From: Streptomyces pseudovenezuelae
GTDB taxonomy: Bacteria; Actinomycetota; Actinomycetes; Streptomycetales; Streptomycetaceae
Length of the DNA stretch: 64,000 bases
Reading direction: 5' to 3'
Assembly (NCBI RefSeq): GCF_029892565.1
Contig: NZ_JARXVH010000001.1
Span: 310,001 to 374,000 of the forward strand
Both the position numbers and the translations under genes were made by a program. Within the stretch, counting starts at the first letter, position 1, and every line of letters starts with the position of its first letter. The notes below the pieces were generated by a model, which saw nothing but the letters and a program-made list of their open reading frames with translations, ran no database searches and was not told the DNA's origin. Positions 34,367 to 43,432 of the stretch are shown piece by piece.

Positions 34367-35713
34367 TCAACCCCGGGCCAGGATGCTGTCGATCTTGCCG
34401 GAGGCGTCCTTGAGGAGCTTGTCGATGTCCGCGTCCTTCTTGGTGAGGACGGCGGAGACGGCGCTGTCCAGGACGGAGTAGATCTGCTGGGCGTCCGGCG
34501 GCTCGATCTTCATGTCGAGCGACTGGTTGCCGTCCAGGAAGGCCTGGTAGTTCTCCACCGGGACATTGGCGTTGGCCTTCTTGACCTGCTGGTCCTTGGC
34601 GTCGGCGGCGCCGGTGAACAGCCGCGGTTCGGGCAGGCCGACCGGGGCGTTGTTCTGCTTGGCGCGGGCGTAGTCGCCGAGGAAGCCGTCTCCTGGGGTG
34701 AGGAACATGGAGTCGAGCCACTTCAGGCCGGCGCGGATCTGGGCGGGCGAGTCGTTCTTGTTGAGCATGTAGCCGTCGCCGCCGATGAGCGTGCCCTTGC
34801 CGCCGGGCATGGGGGCCAGCGCGAGGTCCTTGTAGTTGCCGCCCTTCTCCTTGACCAGGATCGGGATGTTGTCCGGGGCGGAGAGGTACATGCCGAGCTT
34901 GCCCGAACCCATCAGCTGCTGGACGTCGTTGAGGACGAGGAGCTGCTTGCTGCCCATCGAGTTGTCGGTCCACCGCATGTCGTGCAGGTTCTGCAGGACC
35001 GCGTGGCCCTCGGGGGTGTCGACGGTGGCCTTCTTGCCGTCGGCGCTGACGACGTCGCCGCCCTGGGAGTACATCTCGGCGGTGAAGTGCCAACCCCCTT
35101 GGTTCTGGGCGGAGTAGTCGGCGTAGCCGACGGTGCCGCCGCCGAGCGCGGCGATCTTCTTGGCGTCGGCGCGCACCTCTTCCCAGGTGGCCGGGGGCGT
35201 GTCGGGGTCGAGGCCGGCCCTCTCGAAGAGCGCGCGGTTGTAGATCAGGCCCATCGAGTAGCCGGTGCGCGGGATGCCGTAGATCTTGCCGTCCACGGTG
35301 TAGATGTCGCGCAGCTGCTGCTGGATGGTGTCGTAGCTCTTCAACTCCTTGACGTACGGCGTGAGATCGGCGGCCTGTCGGACGTCGACGACGTGCTTGG
35401 CGTCGGTGAAGTACGTGTAGAAGACGTCCTCCATCTGCCCGCCGGCGAGCTTGGCGTCGAACGTCTTGGGGTCCTGGCAGGGAAAGGCGTCGTGCGCGGC
35501 GACGTCGATGTTCGGGTTCTTCTTCTCGAAGGACGCGATGTCCTGCTGGAAGAACGAACGGTCGACCTTGGCGCTCTTGGGCGGCATGCAGTTGACCGTG
35601 ATGCGGGTCTTGCCGCTCGCCGAGTCGTCGCTCGACCCGCAGGCGGAGGCGGCCAGGGCAAGCGAACAGACGCCGAGTGCGGCGAAGGTACGGCGGAACC
35701 CGGTGATTCTCAT
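34367..35713 (-). CDS. Extracellular sugar-binding lipoprotein (CUT1)
   Basis: 448-residue lipoprotein with lipobox ASAC followed by GSSDDSASG and a type-1 extracellular solute-binding fold (DIASFEKKNPNIDVAAHDAF). The ATG at 35713 has GAGGGG 8 bases upstream; 16 more codons are open upstream without support. It should capture the oligosaccharide, probably an alpha-glucan fragment released by the GH87-like enzyme encoded three genes downstream. First gene of the operon. Confidence 0.9.
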   Translation of the reverse strand: MRITGFRRTFAALGVCSLALAASACGSSDDSASGKTRITVNCMPPKSAKVDRSFFQQDIASFEKKNPNIDVAAHDAFPCQDPKTFDAKLAGGQMEDVFYTYFTDAKHVVDVRQAADLTPYVKELKSYDTIQQQLRDIYTVDGKIYGIPRTGYSMGLIYNRALFERAGLDPDTPPATWEEVRADAKKIAALGGGTVGYADYSAQNQGGWHFTAEMYSQGGDVVSADGKKATVDTPEGHAVLQNLHDMRWTDNSMGSKQLLVLNDVQQLMGSGKLGMYLSAPDNIPILVKEKGGNYKDLALAPMPGGKGTLIGGDGYMLNKNDSPAQIRAGLKWLDSMFLTPGDGFLGDYARAKQNNAPVGLPEPRLFTGAADAKDQQVKKANANVPVENYQAFLDGNQSLDMKIEPPDAQQIYSVLDSAVSAVLTKKDADIDKLLKDASGKIDSILARG

Positions 35714-35775
35714 CGGTGGACCCCTCGTGGCAGGAGCGGTGGGCGCCGCACACTCAAGCACCGCCGACAGCTGTC

Positions 35776-35793
35776 CGCAAGATATCGCGCAGA
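35776..35793. promoter_or_regulatory. Candidate LacI-type operator before the sugar-binding gene
   Basis: CGCAAG-ATATC-GCGCAGA, 63 bases upstream of the binding-protein ATG, resembles CGCAAG-AATA-GCGCAAGA in front of the lacI gene (36877-36894). The shared layout suggests both are bound by that regulator. Confidence 0.4.
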
Positions 35794-35877
35794 ATCCGTA
35801 ATTACTTGACAGAGGAATGGATGTGGTGGATCTCCAACCGACTGCGCTGGGTCACTGTCCGACAGCGCTTCCGGAAA

Positions 35878-36873
35878 TCAGTCCCGCGGCGCTTGCGCGG
35901 TCGAGCCGCGGACCACCAGTTCCGGCTCGAAGAGCAGCTCGTCGGCGGGTACGGAACTGCCGCCGACCTGCGCGTTCAGCAGCTCGACCGCCGCCCGTCC
36001 CATCGCCTCGATGGGCTGGCGCACGGTGGTGAGGGGCGGCTCGGTGCAGTTCATCAGCGCGGAGTCGTCGTAGCCGACGACGGAGATCCGCCCCGGCACG
36101 TCGAGGCCCTTGCGGCGGGCGGCCCGGATGACGCCGAGCGCAAGCGGGTCGCTGGCGCAGATGAAACCGGTGACACCGCGGTCGATGAGCCGGGTGGCCG
36201 CCGCATGACCGCCCTCGATGGAGAACATGGCCCGCGCGATGTGCTCGTCGGGCAGCTCACCCAGGGCCCGCGCCGCGGTGAGCTTGCGCGCCGACGGCAT
36301 GTGGTCGTCCGGCCCCAGGACAAGGCCGATCCGCTCGTGCCCGAGGGAGGCGAGGTGCCGCCAGGCCTGCTCCACGGCCACCGCGTCGTCGCAGGAGACA
36401 CCCGGGAAGCCGAGGTCGTCGATGGACGCGTTGACCAGCACCACCGGGATGTTGCGCTCGGCGAGCCGCCGGTAGTGGTGGTGCGGCGCGTCCGCCTGGG
36501 CGTACAGACCGCCGGCGAAGACCACACCCGACACCTGCTGTTGCAGGAGCAGGTCCACGTAGTCGGCCTCGGAGACGCCGCCCTTGGTCTGGGTGCACAG
36601 CACCGGGGTCAGCCCGGCCTGGGCCAGCGCCCCGCCGATCACCTCGGCGAAGGCCGGGAAGATCGGGTTCTGCAGCTCGGGCAGGACCAGGCCGACCAGC
36701 CGCGCGCGCTCGCCGCGCAACTGCGTGGGCCGCTCGTAGCCCAGCACGTCCAGGGCGCTGAGCACCGCCTGCCGGGTGGGCTCGGAGACCCCCGGCTTGC
36801 CGTTGAGCACCCGGCTGACCGTGGCCTCGGAGACCCCGACCTTCTTCGCTACCTCGGCAAGTCGTCGCGTCAT
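35878..36873 (-). CDS. LacI-family repressor of the alpha-glucan operon
   Basis: 331-residue regulator with the LacI HTH and hinge (RLAEVAKKVGVSEATVSRVL, then NGKPGVSEPTRQAVLSAL) and a periplasmic-binding-like effector domain (GLVLPELQNPIFP, ISVVGYDDSALM). It lies 164 bases upstream of the sugar-binding gene on the same strand with its own promoter region. Likely autoregulated through the sites directly upstream. Confidence 0.92.
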   Translation of the reverse strand: MTRRLAEVAKKVGVSEATVSRVLNGKPGVSEPTRQAVLSALDVLGYERPTQLRGERARLVGLVLPELQNPIFPAFAEVIGGALAQAGLTPVLCTQTKGGVSEADYVDLLLQQQVSGVVFAGGLYAQADAPHHHYRRLAERNIPVVLVNASIDDLGFPGVSCDDAVAVEQAWRHLASLGHERIGLVLGPDDHMPSARKLTAARALGELPDEHIARAMFSIEGGHAAATRLIDRGVTGFICASDPLALGVIRAARRKGLDVPGRISVVGYDDSALMNCTEPPLTTVRQPIEAMGRAAVELLNAQVGGSSVPADELLFEPELVVRGSTAQAPRD

Positions 36874-36875
36874 GT

Positions 36876-36912
36876 GCGCAAGAATAGCGCAAGAAACGCA
36901 AACGGCTTGCGT
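36876..36912. promoter_or_regulatory. Cluster of operator half-sites upstream of lacI
   Basis: Two direct copies of GCGCAAG (36876-36882 and 36887-36893) are followed by ACGCAA-N5-TTGCGT (36896-36912), a perfect 6-bp inverted repeat. All sit within 40 bases of the lacI ATG. Confidence 0.5.
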
Positions 36913-36925
36913 AGAGGTCGGATCC

Positions 36926-37741
36926 TCAGACCCGGCTGCTCGTCGCCGTGTCCGCCGACATGCGCTGGGCGATGTAGATCGGGATCACCGAGAACAGTAC
37001 AAGGACGGCCGCCACGACGTTCACGACCGGTGCCTGTTGCGGTCGGGTCATGTTGTCGAAGATCCAGAGCGGCAGGGTCTGGACACCCGGTCCCGCCGTG
37101 AAGGTGGTCACCACGATCTCGTCGAAGGAGAGCGCGAAGGCGAGGAGTCCGCCCGCGAACAGCGCCGAGCGCACCAGCGGGAAGGTGACGTCGACGAAGG
37201 CGCGGAAGGTATGGGCGCCGAGGTCCATCGCCGCTTCCTCGTACGTGCCGGAGGTGCGGCGCAGCCGGGCGACGACGTTGTTGAAGACGACGACGATGCA
37301 GAAGGTGGCGTGCCCGACGACCACGGTGAACAGGCCGAGGCCGACCCCGAGCGGCTCAAGTACCGTGCTGAAGGCCGAGTTGAGGGCGATGCCCGTGACG
37401 ATGCCGGGCAGCGCGATCGGCAGGACGACCACGAAGGAGATGGCGTCCCGGCCGAAGAAGCGGTACCGGGCGACGGCGAAGGCGATCAGCGTGCCGAGGA
37501 CGAGCGCGATGGCGGTGGCGCCCAGGCCCGCCTTCACCGAGACCCAAAGGGCCTCCCGCGCACCGGAGTTGTCCTTGGCCACGGACCACCAGTGCAGGGT
37601 GAGTCCCGGCGGCGGCCAGCTCGCGCTGCGGTCCGGGTTCAGGGAGTTGACGAGGACGAGCAGCAGCGGCACGTAGATCACCGCGAAGCCCAGCCCGGCG
37701 GCGACGCGCAGCGCGATCCGCGCGGAACGGGAGAGTTGCAC
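36926..37741 (-). CDS. Polyamine-type ABC transporter permease (PotC-like)
   Basis: 271-residue permease with six spans and the EAA loop YEEAAMDLGAHTFRAFVDVT. The region VIYVPLLLVLVNSLN near the N-terminus is typical of PotC/spermidine permeases. The last gene of a four-gene minus-strand operon (ATPase, binding protein, PotB-like, PotC-like). Confidence 0.88.
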   Translation of the reverse strand: MQLSRSARIALRVAAGLGFAVIYVPLLLVLVNSLNPDRSASWPPPGLTLHWWSVAKDNSGAREALWVSVKAGLGATAIALVLGTLIAFAVARYRFFGRDAISFVVVLPIALPGIVTGIALNSAFSTVLEPLGVGLGLFTVVVGHATFCIVVVFNNVVARLRRTSGTYEEAAMDLGAHTFRAFVDVTFPLVRSALFAGGLLAFALSFDEIVVTTFTAGPGVQTLPLWIFDNMTRPQQAPVVNVVAAVLVLFSVIPIYIAQRMSADTATSSRV

Positions 37742-37752
37742 GACGGGCTCCT

Positions 37753-38643
37753 CTACAGGCTGCTCAGCGCGCCCGTGCGGCGCATCGCGAGCAGGTACAG
37801 CACGATGACGGCGACGGGGACCGTGGCGAGGGTGGCGGCCATGGGCAGGTTGAGTTCGATGTTGGAGTAGACGAGGTTGCCGATCAGCTGGGTCTTGCCG
37901 CCGACGATCTGCACGGTGATGTAGTCGCCGAGGCTGAGCGAGAACGTGAAGATCGACCCGGCGGCCACGGACGGCAGCACCATCGGCAGCACGACCGACC
38001 GGAAGGTCCGCCAGCCCCGGGCGCCCAAGTCGGCAGACGCGTCAAGGAGGTTGGCGGGCAACTGCTCCAGCGCGGTGTGGATCGGCAGGACCATGTACGG
38101 CAGCCAGAGGTACGTGAGTGTCAGCACGGTGGCCGGCAGGCCGTAGCCCGGACCGCTCAGCCCGAACGGCTTCAGCATCCAGTCGGCGAGCCCGCCCTCG
38201 GACAGGATCAGCCGCCACGCGTACACCTTCACCAGGTAACTCGCCCACAGCGGCGTGAGGATGGCGACGACGAGCAGTGGGCGCCACTTCGGGCGTGCCA
38301 CCCGCGCGGTGTAGAAGGCGAGCGGGAACGCGATCACCGCGCACAGCAGGGACACCGCGAGCGCGACGCCGACGCTGCGCAGGATCACCTGCCGGTACAC
38401 CGGCGTCGTGAACAGTTCATGGAAGTTGTCGGTCGACCAGACCTTCACCACCTCGGAGGTGAAGGAGTTCGTCGTCCAGAACGCGGAGACGAACAGCACG
38501 GCGAGCGAGCCGAGATAGAGCACGGCCAGCCACAGCAGCGGGGCGGTCAGCAGCAGCCCCAGCCGGAGCCGGGGGCGCCGGTGCAGCGCCCCGGCGAGCC
38601 GCCGGACGGTGCCCCGCCCGGCGGTCTGCGCCTCTACGGTCAT
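37753..38643 (-). CDS. Polyamine-type ABC transporter permease (PotB-like)
   Basis: 296-residue permease with a basic cytoplasmic N-terminus, six spans and the EAA loop LLDASADLGARGWRTFRSVV. The TPLWASYLVKVYAWRLIL segment is characteristic of the PotB/spermidine group. Follows the binding-protein gene after 3 bases. Confidence 0.88.
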   Translation of the reverse strand: MTVEAQTAGRGTVRRLAGALHRRPRLRLGLLLTAPLLWLAVLYLGSLAVLFVSAFWTTNSFTSEVVKVWSTDNFHELFTTPVYRQVILRSVGVALAVSLLCAVIAFPLAFYTARVARPKWRPLLVVAILTPLWASYLVKVYAWRLILSEGGLADWMLKPFGLSGPGYGLPATVLTLTYLWLPYMVLPIHTALEQLPANLLDASADLGARGWRTFRSVVLPMVLPSVAAGSIFTFSLSLGDYITVQIVGGKTQLIGNLVYSNIELNLPMAATLATVPVAVIVLYLLAMRRTGALSSL

Positions 38644-38646
38644 GGT

Positions 38647-39855
38647 TCAGCCCTTGATCTCGGTCCAGGCCTGGACCCACTTGGCGTAGGGCACGCACTT
38701 GACGTCCGTGCGGCCGTCCAGGCACTGCTCGATGGGCGTGTTCCAGAAGGCGATGTTCTTCCAGTAGCTCTCGTCGGTGGCGTGGTAGGTGGTGCAGAAG
38801 TTCTTGTCGCTGGTCAGCTCGCACGCCTTGGTGTTTGCGGGGGCCTCGCCGAAGTACTCGGCGACCTGTGCGTTGACCTTCGGCGAGATGATCCAGTCCA
38901 GCCACTTGTAGGCGCAGTTGGGGTGCTTGGCCTTCGCCGAGACCATCCAGGTGTCGGACCAGCCGGTCGAACCCTCCTTCGGCACGAAGGCCTTGACCTT
39001 GGCGCCCTCGTCGGCCGCCAGGTTGGCGATGACCTGCCAGGTGGTGCCGACGACGGAGTCCCCGCTCTTGAAGGCGGAGACCTCCTTCAGGTAGTCGCCC
39101 CAGTACTCGCCGATGCTGGAGTTCTGCGTCTTGAGCAGCGCCACCGCGCCGTCGAACTGCTTCTGGTCGAGCGCGTAGGGATCCTTGATCTTCAACTCCG
39201 GCTTGGTGGCCTTGAGATACAGGGCCGCGTCGGCGATGTAAATCGGCGAGTCGTACGCGGTGACGTGGCCATTGTACTTCGACGCGTCGTCGAAGACCGC
39301 AGCCCAGGACGTCGGCGCGGGCGTCACCTTCTGGGTGTTGTACATCAGCAGGTTGGCGCCGCGGCCGTGCGGGATGCCGTACATCTGCCCGTCGACGGAG
39401 TTCCAGTTCCCGTCCTTCAACCCGCTGAAGACGTCCGCGTAGTTGGGCACGAGCTTGGTGTTGACGGGCGCGGCGTCCCCGGAGGCTATGAGGCGCAGGG
39501 AGGCGTCGCCGGAGGCCGAGACGGCGTCGTACTCACCGGTCTTCATGAGCTTGACCATCTCGTCCGAGCTGGCGGCGACCTTGGAGTTGACCTGGCAGCC
39601 GGTCTGCTTCTCGAAGTCGCTGACCCAGTCCACCTCGGGGTCGCTGGAGCCGTCCTCGACATAGCCGGCCCAGGCGATCAGGTTGACCTGGCCCTCGGTC
39701 TTGCCGAGCTTCGACTGAGCTTTGAGATCAGGGGGGTTGAGGCCGCCGGCCGAGCCGCTGCCGGAGTCGGAGGATCCGCAGGCGGTGACGGCCAGCAGCA
39801 GCGCGGCGGCGGCCGCGGTCTGGAGGGTACGGATGTGGCGCACGACGTTCTCCAT
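38647..39855 (-). CDS. Polyamine-type substrate-binding lipoprotein (PotD-like)
   Basis: 402-residue lipoprotein with lipobox AVTAC and a Ser/Gly linker, then a PotD-type fold (VNLIAWAGYVEDGSSDPEVD, YDAVSASGDASLRLI, and AKHPNCAYKWLDWIISPKVN). Conserved acidic and aromatic residues fit a polyamine or small amine ligand. The ATG at 39855 has no good ribosome site; an in-frame GTG at 39843 has GGAGA at ideal spacing and may be the true start. Confidence 0.88.
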   Translation of the reverse strand: MENVVRHIRTLQTAAAAALLLAVTACGSSDSGSGSAGGLNPPDLKAQSKLGKTEGQVNLIAWAGYVEDGSSDPEVDWVSDFEKQTGCQVNSKVAASSDEMVKLMKTGEYDAVSASGDASLRLIASGDAAPVNTKLVPNYADVFSGLKDGNWNSVDGQMYGIPHGRGANLLMYNTQKVTPAPTSWAAVFDDASKYNGHVTAYDSPIYIADAALYLKATKPELKIKDPYALDQKQFDGAVALLKTQNSSIGEYWGDYLKEVSAFKSGDSVVGTTWQVIANLAADEGAKVKAFVPKEGSTGWSDTWMVSAKAKHPNCAYKWLDWIISPKVNAQVAEYFGEAPANTKACELTSDKNFCTTYHATDESYWKNIAFWNTPIEQCLDGRTDVKCVPYAKWVQAWTEIKG

Positions 39856-39872
39856 ACGTGAGGGACGGCGGA

Positions 39873-40916
39873 TCAGTCGGGGACGTGGACGGTGTGGCGG
39901 CGCTGCCACCGCAGGCGGACCCGGGTGCCGCGGTAGGCGGCGACGTCCTCGGCGGAGGTCTCCAGGTTCTGCTGGAGCGCGGTGAGGCGGCCGCCCGCGT
40001 CGAGGTCGACCAGGAAGCGGGTGGAGTCCCCGAGATAGACCACCTCGGCGACGGTGCCGACGGCGGTGGTGTGCTCGGGTCCGTCGGCGTCGGTGAGCTC
40101 CTCGGCGGACTCCTCGGCGATCCGGATCTTCTCGGGCCGGACGCTGAAGGTGCCGTGGGTGCCGACGACGCGCTGGGCCGCCTCCCCCACCAGCAGGTTC
40201 GAGGTGCCGACGAAGGACGCGACGAACGAGGTGACGGGTCGCTCGTAGATCTCGGCGGGGGTGCCGACCTGTTCGAGGCGGCCCTGGTCGAAGACGGCGA
40301 TGCGGTCGCTCATCGTCAGGGCCTCCTCCTGGTCGTGGGTGACGAAGACGAAGGTGATGCCGACCTCGCGCTGCAGCGCCTTGAGTTCGACCTGCATCTG
40401 CTCGCGCAGCTTGAGGTCGAGGGCGCCGAGCGGTTCGTCGAGCAGCAGCACCCGGGGCCGGCCGACCAGGGCGCGGGCGAGGGCGACGCGCTGGCGCTGC
40501 CCGCCGGAGAGCTGGCCGGGCCGGCGCTTCCCGTACCCGTCGAGGCGCACCTCGGCGAGCGCCTTGCGGGCCCGCACGAGCCGCTCCGCCTTGGGCACCT
40601 TGCGGACCTTGAGGGCGTAGGCCACGTTCTGCTCGACGGTCATGTGCGGGAAGAGCGCGTAGTCCTGGAACACGGTGTGGACGTCCCGCTCGAAGGGCGC
40701 GAGGCCCGTGACGTCCTGGCCGGCCAGCTCGATCCGGCCGCCGGTCGGTGTCTCGAACCCGGCGATCATGCGCAGGACGGTGGTCTTGCCGGAGCCGGAG
40801 GGACCGAGCAGCGAGAAGAACTCCCCGTCCCGGATCTCCAGGTCGATGCCGGCCACGGCGGTCGTCTCACCGAACGACTTCCGCAGATCGTGCAGCCGGA
40901 TCGCACTTCCCTCCAT
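39873..40916 (-). CDS. Polyamine-type ABC transporter ATP-binding protein (PotA-like)
   Basis: 347-residue ATPase: Walker [11 protein letters not shown]-loop [12 protein letters not shown], signature LSGGQRQR, Walker [12 protein letters not shown], switch THDQEEAL, and a C-terminal TOBE domain ([10 protein letters not shown]). The start is ATG 40916; the frame continues 18 codons upstream without support. First gene of the operon, behind the promoter at 40956-40984. Confidence 0.92.
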   Translation of the reverse strand: MEGSAIRLHDLRKSFGETTAVAGIDLEIRDGEFFSLLGPSGSGKTTVLRMIAGFETPTGGRIELAGQDVTGLAPFERDVHTVFQDYALFPHMTVEQNVAYALKVRKVPKAERLVRARKALAEVRLDGYGKRRPGQLSGGQRQRVALARALVGRPRVLLLDEPLGALDLKLREQMQVELKALQREVGITFVFVTHDQEEALTMSDRIAVFDQGRLEQVGTPAEIYERPVTSFVASFVGTSNLLVGEAAQRVVGTHGTFSVRPEKIRIAEESAEELTDADGPEHTTAVGTVAEVVYLGDSTRFLVDLDAGGRLTALQQNLETSAEDVAAYRGTRVRLRWQRRHTVHVPD

Positions 40917-40955
40917 GGGCGGGAACCTTTCTGGCGCTCTCGTACGTTGCACGGA

Positions 40956-40984
40956 AACATATGAAGTCATAGTTCAAATCTCAA
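40956..40984 (-). promoter_or_regulatory. Probable promoter of the polyamine-importer operon
   Basis: Read on the minus strand, TTGAGA (40984-40979) and TATGTT (40961-40956) are separated by 17 bases and lie 40 bases before the potA-like ATG. Confidence 0.55.
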
Positions 40985-41008
40985 GGCCCCCTTAGGGTAA
41001 AGCTTGAG
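40980..41008. promoter_or_regulatory. Inverted repeat in the divergent potA/gntR region
   Basis: CTCAAG (40980-40985) and CTTGAG (41003-41008) form a perfect 6-bp inverted repeat with 17 bases between. It overlaps the -35 box of the importer promoter and precedes the gntR start, a suitable site for the adjacent GntR protein. Confidence 0.4.
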
Positions 41009-41029
41009 TCAACGCACAAGGTGGTGGCC

Positions 41030-41767
41030 GTGAAGCAATCGACCGACGGCGGCGCCCGCAGAGCCGTCTTCGCACCCGTGGACAACCGGGCGCGCGTGGA
41101 CGCCGTGGTACGCCGGCTCGGCGACGCCATCGAGCTGGGCCTGCTCGCCGACGGGGAGCAGCTGCCCGGCGAGAGCGAGCTGGCCGGGCAGCTCGGCGTG
41201 TCCACCGTGACCCTGCGCGAGGCCCTCATGGCCCTGCGCCAGCAGGGCCTGGTCACCACCCGAAGGGGCCGCGGCGGCGGCTCCTTCGTCTCGCTGCCCG
41301 AGGACCCGGGCGAGGAGCGCCTCAGGGTCCGCCTGCGCGGCTGGAGCCCGGAGGAACTGCGCGACCTGGGCGACCACTGGGCGGCCCTGTCGGGCACCTC
41401 GGCCCGCCTCGCCGCGGACCGCACGGAACCCGACGACCTCGTCCAACTGCACCGCACCGCGGTCGAGTTGAGCCAGGCACCGGACCCCGCGGCCTGCTCC
41501 CGGATGTACGGGCGCTTCCATGTGGAGCTGGCCGCCGCCGCCCAGTCCGCCCGGCTCACCCGGGAGCAGGTCGCGCTGCAGACGGAGGTCGGGGCGCTGC
41601 TGTGCCTTGTGCTCGGCGACGACGAATATCGTGAAGAGGTGGCGGACCGTCACCGCTCCGTAATCTCGGCCGTGCAAGATGGGGCCCACGATTCGGCCAG
41701 GGAACTGGCCGAGCGGTGCGTCCAGGAGTCGACGGCGCGGCTCATCGCCGTACGTCTCGCCCTGTAG
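41030..41767 (+). CDS. GntR/FadR-family transcriptional regulator
   Basis: 245-residue regulator with an N-terminal winged HTH (LLADGEQLPGESELAGQLGV, TVTLREALMALRQQGLV) and an all-helical FCD ligand domain. GTG at 41030 is preferred because AAGGTGG lies 5 bases upstream; GTGs at 41021 and 41024 are in frame or nearby alternatives. Divergent from the polyamine importer and followed by a Cache-domain gene, so it probably controls both in response to an amine or its product. Confidence 0.88.
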   Translation: MKQSTDGGARRAVFAPVDNRARVDAVVRRLGDAIELGLLADGEQLPGESELAGQLGVSTVTLREALMALRQQGLVTTRRGRGGGSFVSLPEDPGEERLRVRLRGWSPEELRDLGDHWAALSGTSARLAADRTEPDDLVQLHRTAVELSQAPDPAACSRMYGRFHVELAAAAQSARLTREQVALQTEVGALLCLVLGDDEYREEVADRHRSVISAVQDGAHDSARELAERCVQESTARLIAVRLAL

Positions 41768-41803
41768 CCGCGCCGCACCGGTCCCCGTCCGCTGGAGGGC
41801 CCC

Positions 41804-42586
41804 ATGAGGAGCAGCCCCGGCCTCGTCGGCACGGCGACCCCGACGCTGGACGCGCCCACCCAGGAACAGGTGGCGGCGCGGGTGGGTGACGCGCTGGAGG
41901 CCGTGTTCGACGCGGTGGCCGAAACCCGCGCGGACGCGACGGAGTTGCTGACCCGAGTGGCCGCCCGGCAGCGCCGCCCCGCGACCGCCGACCTGGCCGC
42001 GCTCCGCCCCGGTCTCCATCTGCGGCTGACCCGCCAGGAGTTGGTCTCGGGCGTGGGCTTCGTCGCCGCCCCCGGCCTGCTGACCGACGTGCCGTCCTGG
42101 CTGGAGTGGTGGCAGTCCGGCGCCGAAGGGGATCTGAAACCTCTCCTGTTGGACCTCGACCCGCAGCACTCGGCGTACTCGGACTACACGCACTGGGACT
42201 GGTTCGCGCTGCCCCGCGACACCGGCCGGCGGGCGGTGGCGGGCCCGTACGTCGACTACCTCTGCTCGGACGAGTACAGCCTCACGCTCTCCGCACCCGT
42301 CGAGGTGGCGGGCCGGTTCGTCGGAGTGGCCGCGGCGGACGTGTACCTGCGGCACTTCGAGGCGGCCGCCCTGCCGCTGCTACGACGGCTGCCGGGACCG
42401 GCGTACCTGGTGAACGCGCGCGGCCGGGTGGCGGCCTCCGCGGACCCCGCCCATCTCGCCGGGTCCCTCACCAAGGGCCCTGATTTCGCGGGGGTGTTGG
42501 AGCGGGCGCGGCCCGCGGACTTCGACGGAATGCGGCTGTTCCCGTGCCACGGCATCCCGCTGGTTCTGGTGACGGCCGCGCGCTGA
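41804..42586 (+). CDS. Soluble Cache-domain (PDC-type) ligand-binding protein
   Basis: 260-residue protein with no signal peptide or transmembrane span. Its second half has the Cache/PDC pattern: YTHWDWFALPRDTGR, AGPYVDYLCSDEYSLTLSAP, and GRFVGVAAADVYL. Cache domains are usually the extracellular part of chemoreceptors and kinases; a free cytosolic one is unusual. It follows the gntR gene by 36 bases and lies beside a polyamine importer, so it may bind an amine or act as an accessory sensor for the GntR protein. Confidence 0.75.
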   Translation: MRSSPGLVGTATPTLDAPTQEQVAARVGDALEAVFDAVAETRADATELLTRVAARQRRPATADLAALRPGLHLRLTRQELVSGVGFVAAPGLLTDVPSWLEWWQSGAEGDLKPLLLDLDPQHSAYSDYTHWDWFALPRDTGRRAVAGPYVDYLCSDEYSLTLSAPVEVAGRFVGVAAADVYLRHFEAAALPLLRRLPGPAYLVNARGRVAASADPAHLAGSLTKGPDFAGVLERARPADFDGMRLFPCHGIPLVLVTAAR

Positions 42587-42655
42587 ACTCCGGCTCGCGA
42601 ACTGGCAGGTTACCGACTGGGCGCCGTCGGCGACCTGAACGCCGACGGTGCCCGG

Positions 42656-43318
42656 TCAGGCCTCGGGGGTGGGGACCACCCTCAGATGTGCGACCGCCGA
42701 CCTGGCACCGCGCGGCCGGGACCGCTCACGGCGGGTCTCACGCAGGACCAGCGTCAGCCGCCGGTACCCCAACTCGCGCAGCGTGGGCGGCGTCTCGTCC
42801 ACCACCCGGCAATCGGTGACACCCCAGCGCGGGTCGGGATGGCGCACGGGCCGCACGACACCGTCCTGTTCGAGCGCGGCCTCACCGGCCACCCGGATCC
42901 AGTGCGGCAGCCCCTGGCGGAAGGCGGCCTCCATGATCGGGTCCTGGGCGATCTCACGGCGAATGGCCTGAAGTCCGTGGTCGTGCGCGCACCGCTCCAC
43001 GGCGGACGAGAACTGCGCCAGCATCGGCAGGCACCACAGGGACTCGTGATCGCAGAGGACCGAGCCCGCGTCCGGGTGGAACAGCACGAAACGCAGCAGG
43101 TTGTCGCACGGCATCGCGGTCGGATGCGGGCTCATCTCGCGGAAAAGTGACGCGAATGCGCTGTTGGAGACAACGACGTCCCAGCGGTGGTCGAGGACGA
43201 CGGACGGAAAGGGGACAGCCTCCACGAGGGTGGCGTAGTCCTGCAGATACGCCTGGGCCTCTGGACTCTCGGGGACGGGCCGCGGTGCCGGCCGCTGCCC
43301 TCCTGCCTGATACGCCAT
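42656..43318 (-). CDS. MmyB-like ligand-binding domain protein without HTH
   Basis: 220-residue protein matching the MmyB-like transcription regulator ligand-binding domain (PF17765-like): VPFPSVVLDHRWDVVVSNSA, NLLRFVLFHPDA and ELGYRRLTLVLRE. In the family this region follows an HTH_31 domain; here the N-terminus starts directly with a Pro/Ala-rich leader and no HTH. ATG 43318 is chosen; 22 codons upstream are open without support. A clear promoter lies at 43365-43394. It may act with a separate DNA-binding protein such as the divergent XRE gene. Confidence 0.75.
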   Translation of the reverse strand: MAYQAGGQRPAPRPVPESPEAQAYLQDYATLVEAVPFPSVVLDHRWDVVVSNSAFASLFREMSPHPTAMPCDNLLRFVLFHPDAGSVLCDHESLWCLPMLAQFSSAVERCAHDHGLQAIRREIAQDPIMEAAFRQGLPHWIRVAGEAALEQDGVVRPVRHPDPRWGVTDCRVVDETPPTLRELGYRRLTLVLRETRRERSRPRGARSAVAHLRVVPTPEA

Positions 43319-43364
43319 CGGGAGGTCACCCCTCTTGCCTATGCGGCCTTCACGCGGCGCCTTG

Positions 43365-43394
43365 ATCCTGCGGTCCCGACGCAAGCCGTGTCAA
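43365..43394 (-). promoter_or_regulatory. Probable promoter of the MmyB-like gene
   Basis: On the minus strand, a consensus -35 TTGACA (43394-43389) and CAGGAT (43370-43365) are separated by 18 bases, 47 bases before the ATG at 43318. Confidence 0.6.
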
Positions 43395-43432
43395 CTATCG
43401 TGGCATTCCGTGCCTGTTGACGGCTTAAATTG

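Noticed and set aside
34340..35809. 489-codon plus-strand frame opposite the sugar-binding gene
   Set aside because: Val/Gly/Arg/Leu-rich with no motif; the minus strand codes an intact lipoprotein.
35806..35840. TTGACA on the plus strand upstream of the lacI region
   Set aside because: No fitting -10 box and no plus-strand gene follows; it would only read antisense to lacI.
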